The position numbers and the translations under genes are program-made. Of a stretch of DNA of 64,000 bases, positions 1 to 8,743 are shown piece by piece (the stretch's first letter is position 1; the number at the start of each line of letters is the position of its first letter). Origin of the DNA: Gammaproteobacteria bacterium 45_16_T64. Its GTDB lineage: Bacteria > Pseudomonadota > Gammaproteobacteria > Pseudomonadales > Ketobacteraceae. Location: NCBI GenBank assembly GCA_002162955.1, contig MABD01000026.1, positions 33,741 to 97,740 on the forward strand. Direction: 5' to 3'. The notes below the pieces were generated by a model. The model saw nothing but the letters and a program-made list of their open reading frames with translations. It did no database searches and was not told the origin of the DNA.

Positions 1-1045
1 CTTGATATAAACGATGAGTATGGCTAGGAGTGCAGGCGTCGTCCGCGCTATTCCCAATCACGATGGCGGGAATGCTAATATGTTTGGCGCATTCTACACC
101 ATCGGCATGAGAATCGTCATAGCTCCATTGTGACAACCAGGCACGAAGTGTATTAAATCGAGCGAGTCCTACGGGGCCGTTGTTGACTGTCTTAGGGTTG
201 CCAAGATAGCACCAACCTGCAGGTCGGTCATTGGCATCTAAGCCGGGGTCTAAGAACCGGGGATCTGCCATGGTTCCGTGCACTACAAACGCAAATTCTT
301 CATGCTCTAAGCCATCGTTCTTAAATTCATCGAGCCGTAGCTTTACCCGCTGAGTGATGCGTCGGTTGCGCGCTATCTGGGCTTCGCGATAGCGATGTAC
401 AAAATCGTCTGTGTAGGGTGGTTGATTGGGGTTGTCTGGGTTATATATATCTAACTCGGGGTCTTTGTTCGTAGGATTGTCTTCATCTAAGATTGAAGCG
501 TCGAGCCACTCTGTCATCGTGCCTGCTCGGCTTATATGGGCGGCTAGCAACATAATGCCGTCGGCAGGTATTAGGTTCGCCTGGGTAAGATTTGGAGGGT
601 CTCCAGCGGGGGTACAGGTTACCGTGGGGTTTTCTGCTTGGCTTTGATAATACAGCGATAAGGAGCCGCCTCCGCTCCATCCTGCCAATATCACTTTTTC
701 ATAGCCTAATCGTTGCTTTGCATCCTTGATACAGGCCGCCAGATCGATGACAACTTTTTCCATGATTAATGCGCTATCAGTACCTCTATAGCGACTATTG
801 CAATAGATTACATGTAACCCTTTTTTGGCTAATGCTGACACCATGGGGAGATAGGCACCACCGCCTATGGGATGCATAAAAACAATGACTGTTTTTGACG
901 GTACTTCTTGAGGGCGAAGCAGGTGGGACTCTAATGCTACAAATTCGGATGGCCCTGCGTAGGTATCCTTAAACGCTGATTTTTCTTGAAACGCAACCAT
1001 GTAGGGTATGCGGTCATAGGTAAAACTCTTGTTGGCGGTACTCAT
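1..1045 (-). CDS. alpha/beta hydrolase, 3' end beyond the window
   Basis: The frame is open from the ATG at 1045 to the left edge, so about 348 residues are visible and the C-terminus is missing. The nucleophile elbow GWSGGG puts the catalytic serine near residue 124. HPIGGG at about 58-63 is a plausible oxyanion-hole loop. The catalytic Asp may lie in GNSADDACTPSH near the edge, and the His is not identifiable. No signal peptide is seen, so it is probably cytoplasmic. An AAGGA ribosome site precedes the ATG, and the VOC gene ends 10 nt upstream, so the two should be co-transcribed. The likely role is cleavage of an ester or C-C bond in a catabolic pathway (inference); the substrate is unknown. 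Confidence 0.85.
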   Translation of the reverse strand, partial: MSTANKSFTYDRIPYMVAFQEKSAFKDTYAGPSEFVALESHLLRPQEVPSKTVIVFMHPIGGGAYLPMVSALAKKGLHVIYCNSRYRGTDSALIMEKVVIDLAACIKDAKQRLGYEKVILAGWSGGGSLSLYYQSQAENPTVTCTPAGDPPNLTQANLIPADGIMLLAAHISRAGTMTEWLDASILDEDNPTNKDPELDIYNPDNPNQPPYTDDFVHRYREAQIARNRRITQRVKLRLDEFKNDGLEHEEFAFVVHGTMADPRFLDPGLDANDRPAGWCYLGNPKTVNNGPVGLARFNTLRAWLSQWSYDDSHADGVECAKHISIPAIVIGNSADDACTPSHTHRLYQ

Positions 1046-1055
1046 GCTGTTGTCC

Positions 1056-1682
1056 TTATTTTTCTGCTTTTTCAGTCGTATTCTTTGTCATATTGCTCAT
1101 GTCGATTTTTTGCATATCAATGCCGCGTAGGTCCACCGCGCTCGCACCACACTGTGATACTTTTCTTTCTCGGGTTTTTTCTGTCCATTGTCGTAACACG
1201 TCATGAGCGCTGGCAGCATCATCTGCCATGATTTCATCATAGCGAGTGTCTTTTGTGGTGATTTCGACCTGTATGCCATTGGGGTCATACATATAGATAG
1301 AATGGATGAACCCATGATCAATGGGCCCAAAGCATGGACGGCCAGCCTTGTTTATTTTTTTTCTCCATGCTTTTAGCTCTAGCATGGTATCAACCTCGAA
1401 AGCCAGGTGTTGATCAAACCCATGACGAGCAATGAACATTTTTTCATTGACGTCATCGGGCACATCAAAGAATGCCACAAAATTACCGTCTCCCATTTGA
1501 AAGAATAAATGCATATAGTCGATCTTTTTATTGCTGCCGGGTTCTTCGTCGAAAACCATGGCGGCGCTTAGGGAAAAGCCCAGTACGTCTTCGTAAAACC
1601 ATCGTGTTTGTTCCGCATCACGACAGCGAAAAGCCATGTGATGAATATGATGTAGTGGGGTGAGATTCGTTATGGCTGTCAT
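1056..1682 (-). CDS. VOC family (glyoxalase/extradiol dioxygenase-like) protein
   Basis: This 208-residue protein has a single vicinal-oxygen-chelate domain over about residues 10-150. The expected metal ligands are visible: His15 in HHMAF, His92 in QHLAFEV and Glu140 in GIQVEITT. The motif YMYDPNGIQVE is typical of the family. Members include glyoxalases, epimerases and ring-cleaving dioxygenases, and the exact reaction cannot be told here. The last 50 residues are charged and look disordered. It is first in a two-gene unit with the alpha/beta hydrolase and diverges from the CoA-transferase gene across a 174-bp gap that holds a TAGTCAA/TTGACCA inverted repeat. Confidence 0.85.
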   Translation of the reverse strand: MTAITNLTPLHHIHHMAFRCRDAEQTRWFYEDVLGFSLSAAMVFDEEPGSNKKIDYMHLFFQMGDGNFVAFFDVPDDVNEKMFIARHGFDQHLAFEVDTMLELKAWRKKINKAGRPCFGPIDHGFIHSIYMYDPNGIQVEITTKDTRYDEIMADDAASAHDVLRQWTEKTRERKVSQCGASAVDLRGIDMQKIDMSNMTKNTTEKAEK

Positions 1683-1784
1683 TAATGTTCTCCCTAAAAA
1701 GCGTTCGGTACTCTTGTCGTATCTTGAGCGAAGTAAATTTATAAGAATTAAGTTTGCATACCATCCTATTGCTGGTTAGATTAA

Positions 1785-1804
1785 TAGTCAATCTATGTTG
1801 ACCA
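1785..1804. promoter_or_regulatory. Operator-like inverted repeat, site 1
   Basis: TAGTCAATCTATGTTGACCA has half-sites AGTCAAT and GTTGACC around 4 nt. It lies in the divergent gap between the VOC/hydrolase unit and the CoA-transferase gene. It matches four further sites at 3080, 6022, 7253 and 8744. A MarR-type dimer site is inferred. Confidence 0.65.
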
Positions 1805-1856
1805 AAAAAGATGGTTCAGTGGAGAATTTAAATTTACACATTATTGTGAGGATATT

Positions 1857-3056
1857 ATGCGAGCACTAGAACACATCACAATTCTTGATTTAACTCACAT
1901 GTTATCAGGACCTTACGCAACACAGCTGCTAGCTGACATGGGTGCGAATACGATCAAGGTGGAACCTCCAGGGAAAGGAGAGGCGACGCGACAATTACTG
2001 GCAGAAAGTAAACTCTATGGGACCCAAGGTATGGGGGCGTATTTTTTGACGTTGTGTCGCAACAAAAAAAGTATCGCGATCGACTTAAAAAGTCACGAAG
2101 GGGTGGAGATATTTTATCAGTTGGTTGAGCATGCCGATGTGGTGGTAAACAATTTTGGGGAAGGCGTTCCAGCACGATTAGGCATTGATTTTAATACCCT
2201 CAAACAGCGCAACCCCAATATCATTACCTGCTCGATTACAGGTTTCGGTGAAACGGGGCCTGAGCGAGCCCGCCCCGCATTTGATTTGGTTGCGCAAGGG
2301 GTGGGGGGCGGTATGTCTATTACGGGAGAGGAAGGGGGCGCTCCACTACGATCAGGAATTCCTATTGGTGATCTAGGTGGCGGGATGTTTGCAGCGATCG
2401 GTATATTGGGTGCACTGAGCGCAAGAACACAAACGGGTAAGGGGCAGCATATCGATATATCGATGCAAGACTGCCAAGTATCGATGCTGAATTATATGGC
2501 CACCATGTATTTAATGAGTGGTGTGCAGCCACCGGCTGTGGGTAACGGTCACTTTGTCCATGTGCCTTATGGGACTTTTAATACAAAAACTCGACATATT
2601 ATTGTGGCGTGTATGGGAGATGCATTTTTTATCAAGTTAGCGGCATTGCTAGAGGATCCTGAATTGCTAGACGAAAAATTTTCTACGCAACCCGAACGTT
2701 GGAATCAACGCCATCATATTAATCATCGAGTACAAGTGTGTTTCGAAAAGGAAAGCTGTGAGTATTGGTTGGAGCTGCTGCGGGAGCATAGAATCCCCGC
2801 CGCTCCGGTCAATGACTTTTCTCACGCATTAACCGATGCTCAAATCGTTTACCGAGATATGGTCGTACCAGTTGAGTTGAGTGATGGAGAGATTGTGAAC
2901 CAGCCGGGGAACCCGATTAAATATTCGGATACCTATGAGGATATTTTTTCTGCTCCACCAACACTAGGTCAGCAAACGGATGAGGTGATGACAAGTTTAC
3001 TTAATTACGAGATAAGTCAGGTGATTGATCTAAAAAACAAAGGAATCCTTTCTTAG
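1857..3056 (+). CDS. CaiB/BaiF (family III) CoA-transferase
   Basis: This 399-residue protein has the usual length of class III CoA-transferases. The N-terminus (DLTHMLSGPYATQLLADMGA, then VEPPGKG) is the classic family start. The catalytic aspartate that forms the acyl anhydride should be Asp172 in GIPIGDLGGGM, equivalent to Asp169 of formyl-CoA transferase. The enzyme would load CoA onto a carboxylic acid, or move it between acids, in the cytoplasm, activating an intermediate for breakdown. A GTGAGGAT ribosome site precedes the ATG. The gene diverges from the VOC/hydrolase pair and is followed by the FadL-type gene. Acceptor and donor are unknown. Confidence 0.92.
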   Translation: MRALEHITILDLTHMLSGPYATQLLADMGANTIKVEPPGKGEATRQLLAESKLYGTQGMGAYFLTLCRNKKSIAIDLKSHEGVEIFYQLVEHADVVVNNFGEGVPARLGIDFNTLKQRNPNIITCSITGFGETGPERARPAFDLVAQGVGGGMSITGEEGGAPLRSGIPIGDLGGGMFAAIGILGALSARTQTGKGQHIDISMQDCQVSMLNYMATMYLMSGVQPPAVGNGHFVHVPYGTFNTKTRHIIVACMGDAFFIKLAALLEDPELLDEKFSTQPERWNQRHHINHRVQVCFEKESCEYWLELLREHRIPAAPVNDFSHALTDAQIVYRDMVVPVELSDGEIVNQPGNPIKYSDTYEDIFSAPPTLGQQTDEVMTSLLNYEISQVIDLKNKGILS

Positions 3057-3079
3057 GAAGACAATACGCGCAAAATGTA

Positions 3080-3098
3080 AGGTCAACATAGTTGACTA
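3080..3098. promoter_or_regulatory. Operator-like inverted repeat, site 2
   Basis: AGGTCAACATAGTTGACTA contains GGTCAAC and GTTGACT separated by 3 nt. It lies 24 nt after the CoA-transferase stop and about 150 nt before the FadL-type gene, so it most likely controls the latter. Confidence 0.65.
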
Positions 3099-3250
3099 GG
3101 TTGGTGGATGGATTATACCGTAAGGGAAATGGAATAAAAGGAAAGAAAAATTACTACGCTGTCGAAACCATCAAGGCTTCGATCCATAGCGGGGCGCTGT
3201 TTTCCTAATTCTTTTTGCTCAACCTAACAATAATAAGAAAGGATGACGTC

Positions 3251-4891
3251 ATGATGGAATATCGAATGCGCGGTCTTCACTATTCTATACCTACAGTTAT
3301 TGTGATATCTATCTTGAATGCTAGGGAGGCACAAGGTGCATTGATTGAAAATCTGACCGTTGGAAATGCCAAGGCTCTGGCATTAGGTCATGCGGTGACG
3401 GCGGATCCCCCCGGGATTGATTCGGTTCATTTTAATCCGGCAGGGCTAGCAAAACTTAGCGGTGAACAGCGGCAGATAAAATTGATTGTGGGCAGTTTTG
3501 ATATTCGCGTAGATTTTGGTGAGCACGATCCCATTGTGGATCAATATTTTAGTGATGCTTATGCGGCTGACGCAGTGCCCGCTGGAACGTTTGATGATCC
3601 GGTGGTGAATACCACCAGTCGAACTTCGGGGGCTGCGTTTGTGTTACCTGGGGAAGGCTTGGTAAAGTTGCCCGCTATTGTTGCGCCTTTAGGGGGAGCT
3701 TCTTATCAAGCCCCGGGCTCTAAGGTCACCTTTGCTACTAATGTGTATAGTCCAACCGCAGCAGGGTATTATCGTGACAAGGATGATCCCGGTCGATTCT
3801 TGGGGGAGGAGGTCTCTTTTTCCCGTATTACTTACTTCTCTCCTTCTGTGGGTGTTCAAGTTACCGATACTTTGAGTGTTGGGGCGTCTCTGGGGTTTTC
3901 GTACCAAGGGGTTGGTGTGGGGATGACCTTGCGGGTGCCTAACGTGGGTTTGGTTTTTGCCGAAGGGCTTGCCAAAGCGGTATGCGAACAAGATGTCCCC
4001 GCGATTAATTTTTGTGGTGGGCATGTTGGACCTTATACCGAAGTGTCCGGGCTGGAATTAGAAGCGGAAGAAGTACTGTCGACAACCTTTAATTTAGGTG
4101 TGTTATGGGAGCCAACGGCTTGGTTGGCGCTGGGGTTTACTTATCAAAGCGGTGCTACTGATACACTGAAGGGCAGTTATAAGGTGTCATACGATAGTAA
4201 TTGGTCTGGTATGTGGCAGCAGTTACGTCAAGATAACGCAGGAGCGGTGCTAACGGACCTGACAGCAGCGCTAGGGTTTCCGTTACCCTATGGGGAAACT
4301 GTCGAGAAAGGCGATGTAGAGGTTGAATTACCGACTCCAGCGCACTATGCGGTGGGTATTAGTGTTCAGTTAACACCGGCTATTAAGGTCAATGTTGATT
4401 ATAAGATGTCGGATTGGCAGGTATGGGAAGATTTAGAGATAACCTTTGATCAGGATGTGGATTTTTTGCAATTGGCACGAATCGTTCAGCCTTCGGCAGC
4501 GGAGATGCGGGTGTTAAGGATGCCAATGCAATTTGAAAATGTGTGGAATTGGGGAGTTGGCATTGAATACCAATATTCAGATAATCTGGCGCTGAGATTG
4601 GGTTATGAGCCGCGGCCTTCTTCGATTCCTGAGGATAAACATACGGTATTGCTACCGGTTGGTGATGGTGAACTGTATGCAACAGGTCTTAGCTACCAGT
4701 TTGATGCTAATGAGACGTTGGATCTGTCACTTGCCTATTTTAGTGCAACACGCTCAACCGCCGCGGGAAAGAGTGATACGTCTAACAGTTTGAATCAGTA
4801 CTTGTTTATCTATAATCCTTATATGGGCACGGATTACGATTCTGACGTTACAGCGATTATCTTTGCCTTAAGTTATCAGTCGAAATTTTAG
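3251..4891 (+). CDS. OmpP1/FadL/TodX-family outer membrane transporter
   Basis: This 546-residue protein is a predicted outer-membrane barrel of the family that takes up long-chain fatty acids and hydrophobic aromatics. The ATG at 3251 is chosen because AAAGGA lies about 7 nt upstream; a TTG at 3215 would add 12 unlikely residues. A signal peptide covers about residues 1-29, ending in AREAQG. The mature start (ALIENLTVGNAKALALGHA, then DSVHFNPAGLAKL) carries the family's NPAG signature. Many alternating aromatic strands follow and the protein ends in a terminal Phe, as outer-membrane barrels do. It fits a pathway for a water-insoluble substrate. Confidence 0.92.
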   Translation: MMEYRMRGLHYSIPTVIVISILNAREAQGALIENLTVGNAKALALGHAVTADPPGIDSVHFNPAGLAKLSGEQRQIKLIVGSFDIRVDFGEHDPIVDQYFSDAYAADAVPAGTFDDPVVNTTSRTSGAAFVLPGEGLVKLPAIVAPLGGASYQAPGSKVTFATNVYSPTAAGYYRDKDDPGRFLGEEVSFSRITYFSPSVGVQVTDTLSVGASLGFSYQGVGVGMTLRVPNVGLVFAEGLAKAVCEQDVPAINFCGGHVGPYTEVSGLELEAEEVLSTTFNLGVLWEPTAWLALGFTYQSGATDTLKGSYKVSYDSNWSGMWQQLRQDNAGAVLTDLTAALGFPLPYGETVEKGDVEVELPTPAHYAVGISVQLTPAIKVNVDYKMSDWQVWEDLEITFDQDVDFLQLARIVQPSAAEMRVLRMPMQFENVWNWGVGIEYQYSDNLALRLGYEPRPSSIPEDKHTVLLPVGDGELYATGLSYQFDANETLDLSLAYFSATRSTAAGKSDTSNSLNQYLFIYNPYMGTDYDSDVTAIIFALSYQSKF

Positions 4892-4906
4892 TGGTTGAAA
4901 AGGGGG

Positions 4907-4934
4907 GCTGCCATCACCGTTCATGGGAGGCAGC
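4907..4934. terminator. Possible convergent terminator
   Basis: GCTGCC (4907-4912) pairs with GGCAGC (4929-4934) across a 16-nt loop, in the short gap between the converging FadL-type and DUF7064-like genes. No clear T-run follows, so this is weak. Confidence 0.3.
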
Positions 4935-4950
4935 ACTGAAGGTTAGTGAC

Positions 4951-5994
4951 TTAGCAGGTAATGCCGACGGGTTTGCCGTCGACCATCTGATCCAAGTACT
5001 CAGACATGCCGTAACCTTGTTGACCATCGCAATGAAATACACTCATGGCTTCCGTGATACGTGTGTTGAGAAAGTTACCATCGGGTAATGTGCGTCGGTT
5101 ACGCAAGGGGATAAGAGACAGAGATTTACCACTCACCGTATATTCCCGCTCGTGAGTCTTTAGCCATATTTCTTGGCCGATTGCTTGATTCTGGGCATCG
5201 AGAGTTGAGGTGATAGTGGCATCTTCGATAAGTACATAATCTTTGTCACCATATTCGTCCATGCGTAACACCATGCCCCACACATATTGCTTGCCTGTTG
5301 CCATGGTGACGACGGAGATATTCATCGCAAAATCTTCTGAGAAACACATGGGTAGCCAACGGTACCAATAAAGGTTTTGCCAGTATCGAGGCCCCCAGGA
5401 ATGATCGCGCATACCCAACCCATTAATAGGGTAATGCTCGGCACCTATTTGAATAACACCTTCGGCTTTCATATGCTGCTCATAGTGAGCACGGGCAAAA
5501 GATTCTTCGGGGGCTTCTTCGATAGGCTTACCGTTATCATCCACCATTTCTCCGCCATAGACGGGGGCGATATTAAAAAAATCGATGGATATTTTTGTAT
5601 TTACTTTGGGATTTGCGGAGAACGCTTGTTTGGGGTTATCCATATCCTGGGGGGTGTTCAAAACGCACAGCTCACCTTCATAAGTCACTCTAAGGTGTTT
5701 GAACGGGGATATAACCGAAAATTTCATCCCTCCGCTGTCAAGAGCCTCGTTATGGGTTAATGTTGGACGCTGAAACATAAACCCAACGCGTCCGTCTGGC
5801 AGATAAACGCAACAGGACATTTCAGCATGCCCCTCATTGGGACGGTTACCGACACGAAACCAGCCTCCCATTTTTGTTTCGTGGTCAAAACAATTGATAT
5901 ACATGCTTTCATTGAAATTACTGACATCTTCAATAGGATGCATATATTCATCATGCGGATTGAGGCGAATATTGGTGTTGTTACCTAGGTCCAT
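4951..5994 (-). CDS. DUF7064-like (CrtC/AttH lipocalin-fold) protein
   Basis: This 347-residue protein has no signal peptide. The segment GLGMRDHSWGPRYWQ (about residues 190-205) is the hallmark of a group related to hydroxyneurosporene synthase CrtC and AttH, annotated DUF7064/DUF7065 in databases (from memory). These proteins have two lipocalin-like beta domains, and some relatives hydrate or otherwise modify isoprenoids. Such genes often occur in clusters for hydrophobic substrates. Here the gene diverges from the MarR regulator, with a shared inverted repeat about 30 nt upstream of its start. Reaction unknown; a role in handling a lipid-like substrate is inference. Confidence 0.7.
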   Translation of the reverse strand: MDLGNNTNIRLNPHDEYMHPIEDVSNFNESMYINCFDHETKMGGWFRVGNRPNEGHAEMSCCVYLPDGRVGFMFQRPTLTHNEALDSGGMKFSVISPFKHLRVTYEGELCVLNTPQDMDNPKQAFSANPKVNTKISIDFFNIAPVYGGEMVDDNGKPIEEAPEESFARAHYEQHMKAEGVIQIGAEHYPINGLGMRDHSWGPRYWQNLYWYRWLPMCFSEDFAMNISVVTMATGKQYVWGMVLRMDEYGDKDYVLIEDATITSTLDAQNQAIGQEIWLKTHEREYTVSGKSLSLIPLRNRRTLPDGNFLNTRITEAMSVFHCDGQQGYGMSEYLDQMVDGKPVGITC

Positions 5995-6021
5995 GACGTA
6001 TTCTCGTGTAATATTTATATA

Positions 6022-6040
6022 AGGTCAACATTGATGACTA
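6022..6040. promoter_or_regulatory. Operator-like inverted repeat, site 3
   Basis: AGGTCAACATTGATGACTA has one exact half (GGTCAAC) and one with a single change (GATGACT), spaced by 3 nt. It lies between the DUF7064-like gene and the marR gene, so it could serve both, including autoregulation. Confidence 0.6.
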
Positions 6041-6161
6041 GTTGTTCACGTTAACATAGTTTATTTGCTCTGTGTATAGGTAATGAAGTGGCAAATTCTA
6101 TTAATTGACCGGAAATTGACTTAAAATCGTGCTCATTCATCCGCGGTAGAATTGTAAAATT

Positions 6162-6665
6162 ATGAGTAAACAAGCATCTTCGAAAGCAAATGGAGCCACC
6201 GGCATCGATAAGGAATATGACCAGTGGTTAGAAGGCAGTGGGTACAACATGATGGAGCTGCTGCTGAATGCCTATTATTGGTTTGATGAGAGTTTACAGA
6301 ACCTGATTGATGAAAAAGGCTGGCCGCCAGTGACACGCTCTCAGTCGGTAATATTTGTCCATCTAAGCCAGGGGCGAAATAGAACAGTCGATATTGCCAA
6401 GCATATGGGGGTGAGTAAGCAGGCAGTCAATCGCTCGGTAAATGAATTGGTTAGTCTTGGGTTGTTAAAGCTGTCTACCGATCCTACGGATAAACGTGCG
6501 AAGATCGTGACGCCCTCTGCAAAGGGCAAACAAATTGCTGAGTATGCGTTGAAGGCACTGGTCAGGATTGAAAAGGAAATGAATGCCCGCATTGGAGCCA
6601 ATGCAGGCAATGAATTAAGAAATCTATTGGGCCGCGATTGGGGCGAACCTTTAGACAAGTATTAG
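6162..6665 (+). CDS. MarR-family transcriptional regulator
   Basis: This 167-residue protein has a winged helix-turn-helix. The helix-turn-helix lies around residues 70-100 (RTVDIAKHMGVSKQAVNRSV) and the wing around 105-120 (STDPTDKRAKIVTPSAKG, with the typical D-x-R). MarR dimers bind short inverted repeats and usually release DNA on binding a phenolic or lipophilic ligand. It sits in the middle of a cluster where five similar inverted repeats precede the transcription units, so it is the natural candidate for their regulator, as repressor or activator. Its stop overlaps by 4 nt the stop of the converging membrane-protein gene. Confidence 0.9.
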   Translation: MSKQASSKANGATGIDKEYDQWLEGSGYNMMELLLNAYYWFDESLQNLIDEKGWPPVTRSQSVIFVHLSQGRNRTVDIAKHMGVSKQAVNRSVNELVSLGLLKLSTDPTDKRAKIVTPSAKGKQIAEYALKALVRIEKEMNARIGANAGNELRNLLGRDWGEPLDKY

Positions 6666-7186
6666 AACGGTTTTACTATCGCAAGAAATAAGACAGTGGG
6701 TACCGAGTATTGAATGACAGGAGTGGTTAGTTGAAAGAATCGCCAATGAATATGGATAAAGCGCTCATATTTTTCAGGTTGATTGCTTTTTCTTATGGTG
6801 TATTTGTTACCGCCGAAATGTGATAAGTAATAGTCCGCAATTTCTATCGGAATAAACAGCAGTAAAACGATGCTCAGTTTTACCATTAGCCAATTGGCGT
6901 CCATGTTCCAATTCCCTAACCAGTAAAGTAATGGCCCAGTGATCATGATGATCGGGAATGCGGTATGTTCAATTACCGCGCCACGGTCAAATTGCTCAAA
7001 TGCCCAATTTCTACGTCTTACAAGTTCTTCGTTCTCTGGATGTTTTTTCCATTTTAGATACGCCGCTTTTGCAAACCATAGGTAAGCGACAGTTGTGCTC
7101 CAAGACCACATCATCACAAAGAACAAATGAATAAATTTAATGTAAATATAATAAGGCGTGAGTAATTCTCTAACGAGCTCTGTCAT
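6662..7186 (-). CDS. Four-helix integral membrane protein, function unknown
   Basis: This 174-residue protein has about four hydrophobic helices (residues about 10-38, 73-92, 98-120, 148-172). Histidines sit near helix ends (KFIHLFFVMMW, VIEHTAFPI, FIHIHWRFFQ), a pattern shared with small heme-binding or DUF2269-like membrane proteins, but I cannot assign a family. The segment between helices 1 and 2 is rich in charge (KKHPENEELVRRRNW). A shared inverted repeat (7253-7272) lies about 70 nt upstream of its start, so it belongs to the same regulon. Possible roles in electron transfer or transport are speculative. Confidence 0.75.
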   Translation of the reverse strand: MTELVRELLTPYYIYIKFIHLFFVMMWSWSTTVAYLWFAKAAYLKWKKHPENEELVRRRNWAFEQFDRGAVIEHTAFPIIMITGPLLYWLGNWNMDANWLMVKLSIVLLLFIPIEIADYYLSHFGGNKYTIRKSNQPEKYERFIHIHWRFFQLTTPVIQYSVPTVLFLAIVKPF

Positions 7187-7252
7187 GATAAGACTGACTC
7201 CATCGGCTACGATTCATGATTGATGAAGTTAATGCTACGCTGTTTTCAGATA

Positions 7253-7272
7253 TAGTCAACGATAGGTGACTA
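7253..7272. promoter_or_regulatory. Operator-like inverted repeat, site 4
   Basis: TAGTCAACGATAGGTGACTA has half-sites AGTCAAC and GGTGACT spaced by 4 nt, and the symmetry extends by flanking TA steps. It overlaps the stop codon of the DUF6285 gene and lies upstream of the membrane-protein gene, which it should control. Confidence 0.6.
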
Positions 7273-7677
7273 TATCTTTGTCGCATCTTCTTGTGCGTTA
7301 TACAGCTGTTTGTAGGTGCTGTATTTGGGGTTGTCCACGGATAGTTTCCCAAGGGTTGTTTGTTGTAAGTGTCGCTGTAAATCTGGATCGTCATAGGCGA
7401 TGCGATTTTCCCGTATTGCCAGTGTTAACCATTGGTTGAGTTCTGCCAGTGTTCCTTGTCGGTCTAATAAGTGTTGTAAACGCAAGTTTTCTTGTTGATT
7501 CAACGCATTACCTAAGGTGAGTTCACGCTCAACGATTTTTAGAATATTCGATGCGATGCGCATGTTAAGCGTAGCGGCGCCATTGGCTTTTTCTGAGTCC
7601 GTAACGTGAATGCAGTCTTGCAGGTATTCTTGTGTCGATTGGATGAGCTCAATCGTAGTGGGGCGGTCAAATGGCAT
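7270..7677 (-). CDS. DUF6285 family protein
   Basis: This 135-residue, all-helical soluble protein begins MPFDRPTTIELIQSTQEYL and contains HTDSEKANGA-like and LNMRIASNILKIVEREL segments typical of DUF6285. Proteins of this family are, as far as I recall, encoded directly after APH-type kinases of acyl-CoA catabolism, as here. The start overlaps the end of the kinase gene by 11 nt, which suggests translational coupling and a joint function. Its stop codon lies inside the inverted repeat that serves the next gene. No catalytic motif is seen. Confidence 0.75.
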   Translation of the reverse strand: MPFDRPTTIELIQSTQEYLQDCIHVTDSEKANGAATLNMRIASNILKIVERELTLGNALNQQENLRLQHLLDRQGTLAELNQWLTLAIRENRIAYDDPDLQRHLQQTTLGKLSVDNPKYSTYKQLYNAQEDATKI

Positions 7678-8692
7678 GAGACATATCCTTGCTGGTTGTT
7701 TTGCCTGTAGCGTTTACTAGCTGAAGTAAGTCAATTTCTGTTTCGGATACACGCCTGCCGATTGCCGCGCGTTCCATGGAACGTATTTTTCCGGTAAGGT
7801 GACTAAAGCACTGGAAAAGACAAATAACGCCCCATTTTAACGTGCCAAATATCTCCCAAAAGTGAATGGCCGCCTCATCTATCTCAACGTCGTTTTGTTT
7901 CCGGTAGGTTTGGTAGAACTCGTCTCTTTTACCGAACCCACCTATGGGATTGTGGGGGTTGCCAAAGCGCCAGGAATTGACACATAACCAGCCGATATCT
8001 TCCATTGGGTCACCTATATGCGTGAGCTCCCAATCAAGTATTCCGCAAATACCTTGTCTATCCACCATGAAATTCCCATGTCGGAAATCACCGTGAACCA
8101 GGGCGGGAGTGACCGAGCGGGGAATGTGCTCTCTTAACCAGCAAAAGGCGACGTCAAAGACAGGTTGGTATTGCTCATAAGAACGGTAGAGATTAAAGAG
8201 CTCTTCTACCTGAGCTGTGGCGGTAAGGTTAGGCAAAGGGGGCAGGGTATCAAGCGGTGTTGTATGGATGCGTGCTAGTAACGTGCCACACTGCGCGGTC
8301 ATATGTTCTCGTGCCACCGAAAAGGTATCTTGTTTTAGGATTTTCTGAGGAATACTCTCGCCCTCGATTCGATCCATTACATAGCCATGTCCAAGCTGAT
8401 CGATCTCCTCCAAAATGAAACGCACTCTTGGTGCGATAACACCGTTAGCCACCGCTGCTTGCTGCACTAATGCTTCGGTCTTTTTGGAGACGGCGGTTGA
8501 AATGTTCTCATCCAGGGCAAGTCGCCGCAAAATGAGCGGTTGTTCCCCCTGCTCAGTGATGACGTCAAATTTCCACGTGTCAGCGGATGAACCGGCAGTA
8601 AGGGGTTGTAGATCACGAATAGATGCTGTGGGGTGAAGGTATCGCCGAACGCTGGAAGTTAATGATGCTTTGAAGGTAGAGGAGTGTGGCAT
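7667..8692 (-). CDS. APH/ACAD10-like phosphotransferase family protein
   Basis: This 341-residue protein has an aminoglycoside-phosphotransferase/choline-kinase fold. The kinase motif HGDFRHGN covers residues 200-207 (catalytic Asp202), and the metal-binding Asp220 lies in GILDWELTHIGDP. An N-terminal lobe with GSSADTW and LILRR matches. This branch is related to the kinase domain of ACAD10/11, which phosphorylates hydroxyacyl-CoAs during fatty-acid breakdown. It probably acts on a hydroxylated acyl-CoA or alcohol intermediate (inference). It is first in an operon with the DUF6285 gene. A perfect 14-bp hairpin abuts its start codon and an operator-like repeat lies 52 nt further upstream. Confidence 0.88.
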   Translation of the reverse strand: MPHSSTFKASLTSSVRRYLHPTASIRDLQPLTAGSSADTWKFDVITEQGEQPLILRRLALDENISTAVSKKTEALVQQAAVANGVIAPRVRFILEEIDQLGHGYVMDRIEGESIPQKILKQDTFSVAREHMTAQCGTLLARIHTTPLDTLPPLPNLTATAQVEELFNLYRSYEQYQPVFDVAFCWLREHIPRSVTPALVHGDFRHGNFMVDRQGICGILDWELTHIGDPMEDIGWLCVNSWRFGNPHNPIGGFGKRDEFYQTYRKQNDVEIDEAAIHFWEIFGTLKWGVICLFQCFSHLTGKIRSMERAAIGRRVSETEIDLLQLVNATGKTTSKDMSHAI

Positions 8693-8726
8693 GTTGAGAT
8701 TTTCCGTCGGGAGAAAATCTCAACAT
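8691..8726 (-). promoter_or_regulatory. Perfect inverted repeat overlapping the kinase start codon
   Basis: ATGTTGAGATTTTC (8691-8704) is the exact complement of 8713-8726, with an 8-nt loop. On the minus strand the second arm runs into the ATG at 8692, and no Shine-Dalgarno sequence is visible. In mRNA it would fold over the start; as DNA it could be a further operator. Confidence 0.6.
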
Positions 8727-8743
8727 AGCATGGCCCCTGATCA

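Noticed and set aside
3215..3250. Longer FadL-type protein from a TTG start
   Set aside because: The ATG at 3251 has a good ribosome site and starts a proper signal peptide; the extension adds charged residues in front.
4891..5088. Short plus-strand frame after the FadL-type gene
   Set aside because: It runs antisense to the end of the DUF7064-like gene and shows no independent coding features.
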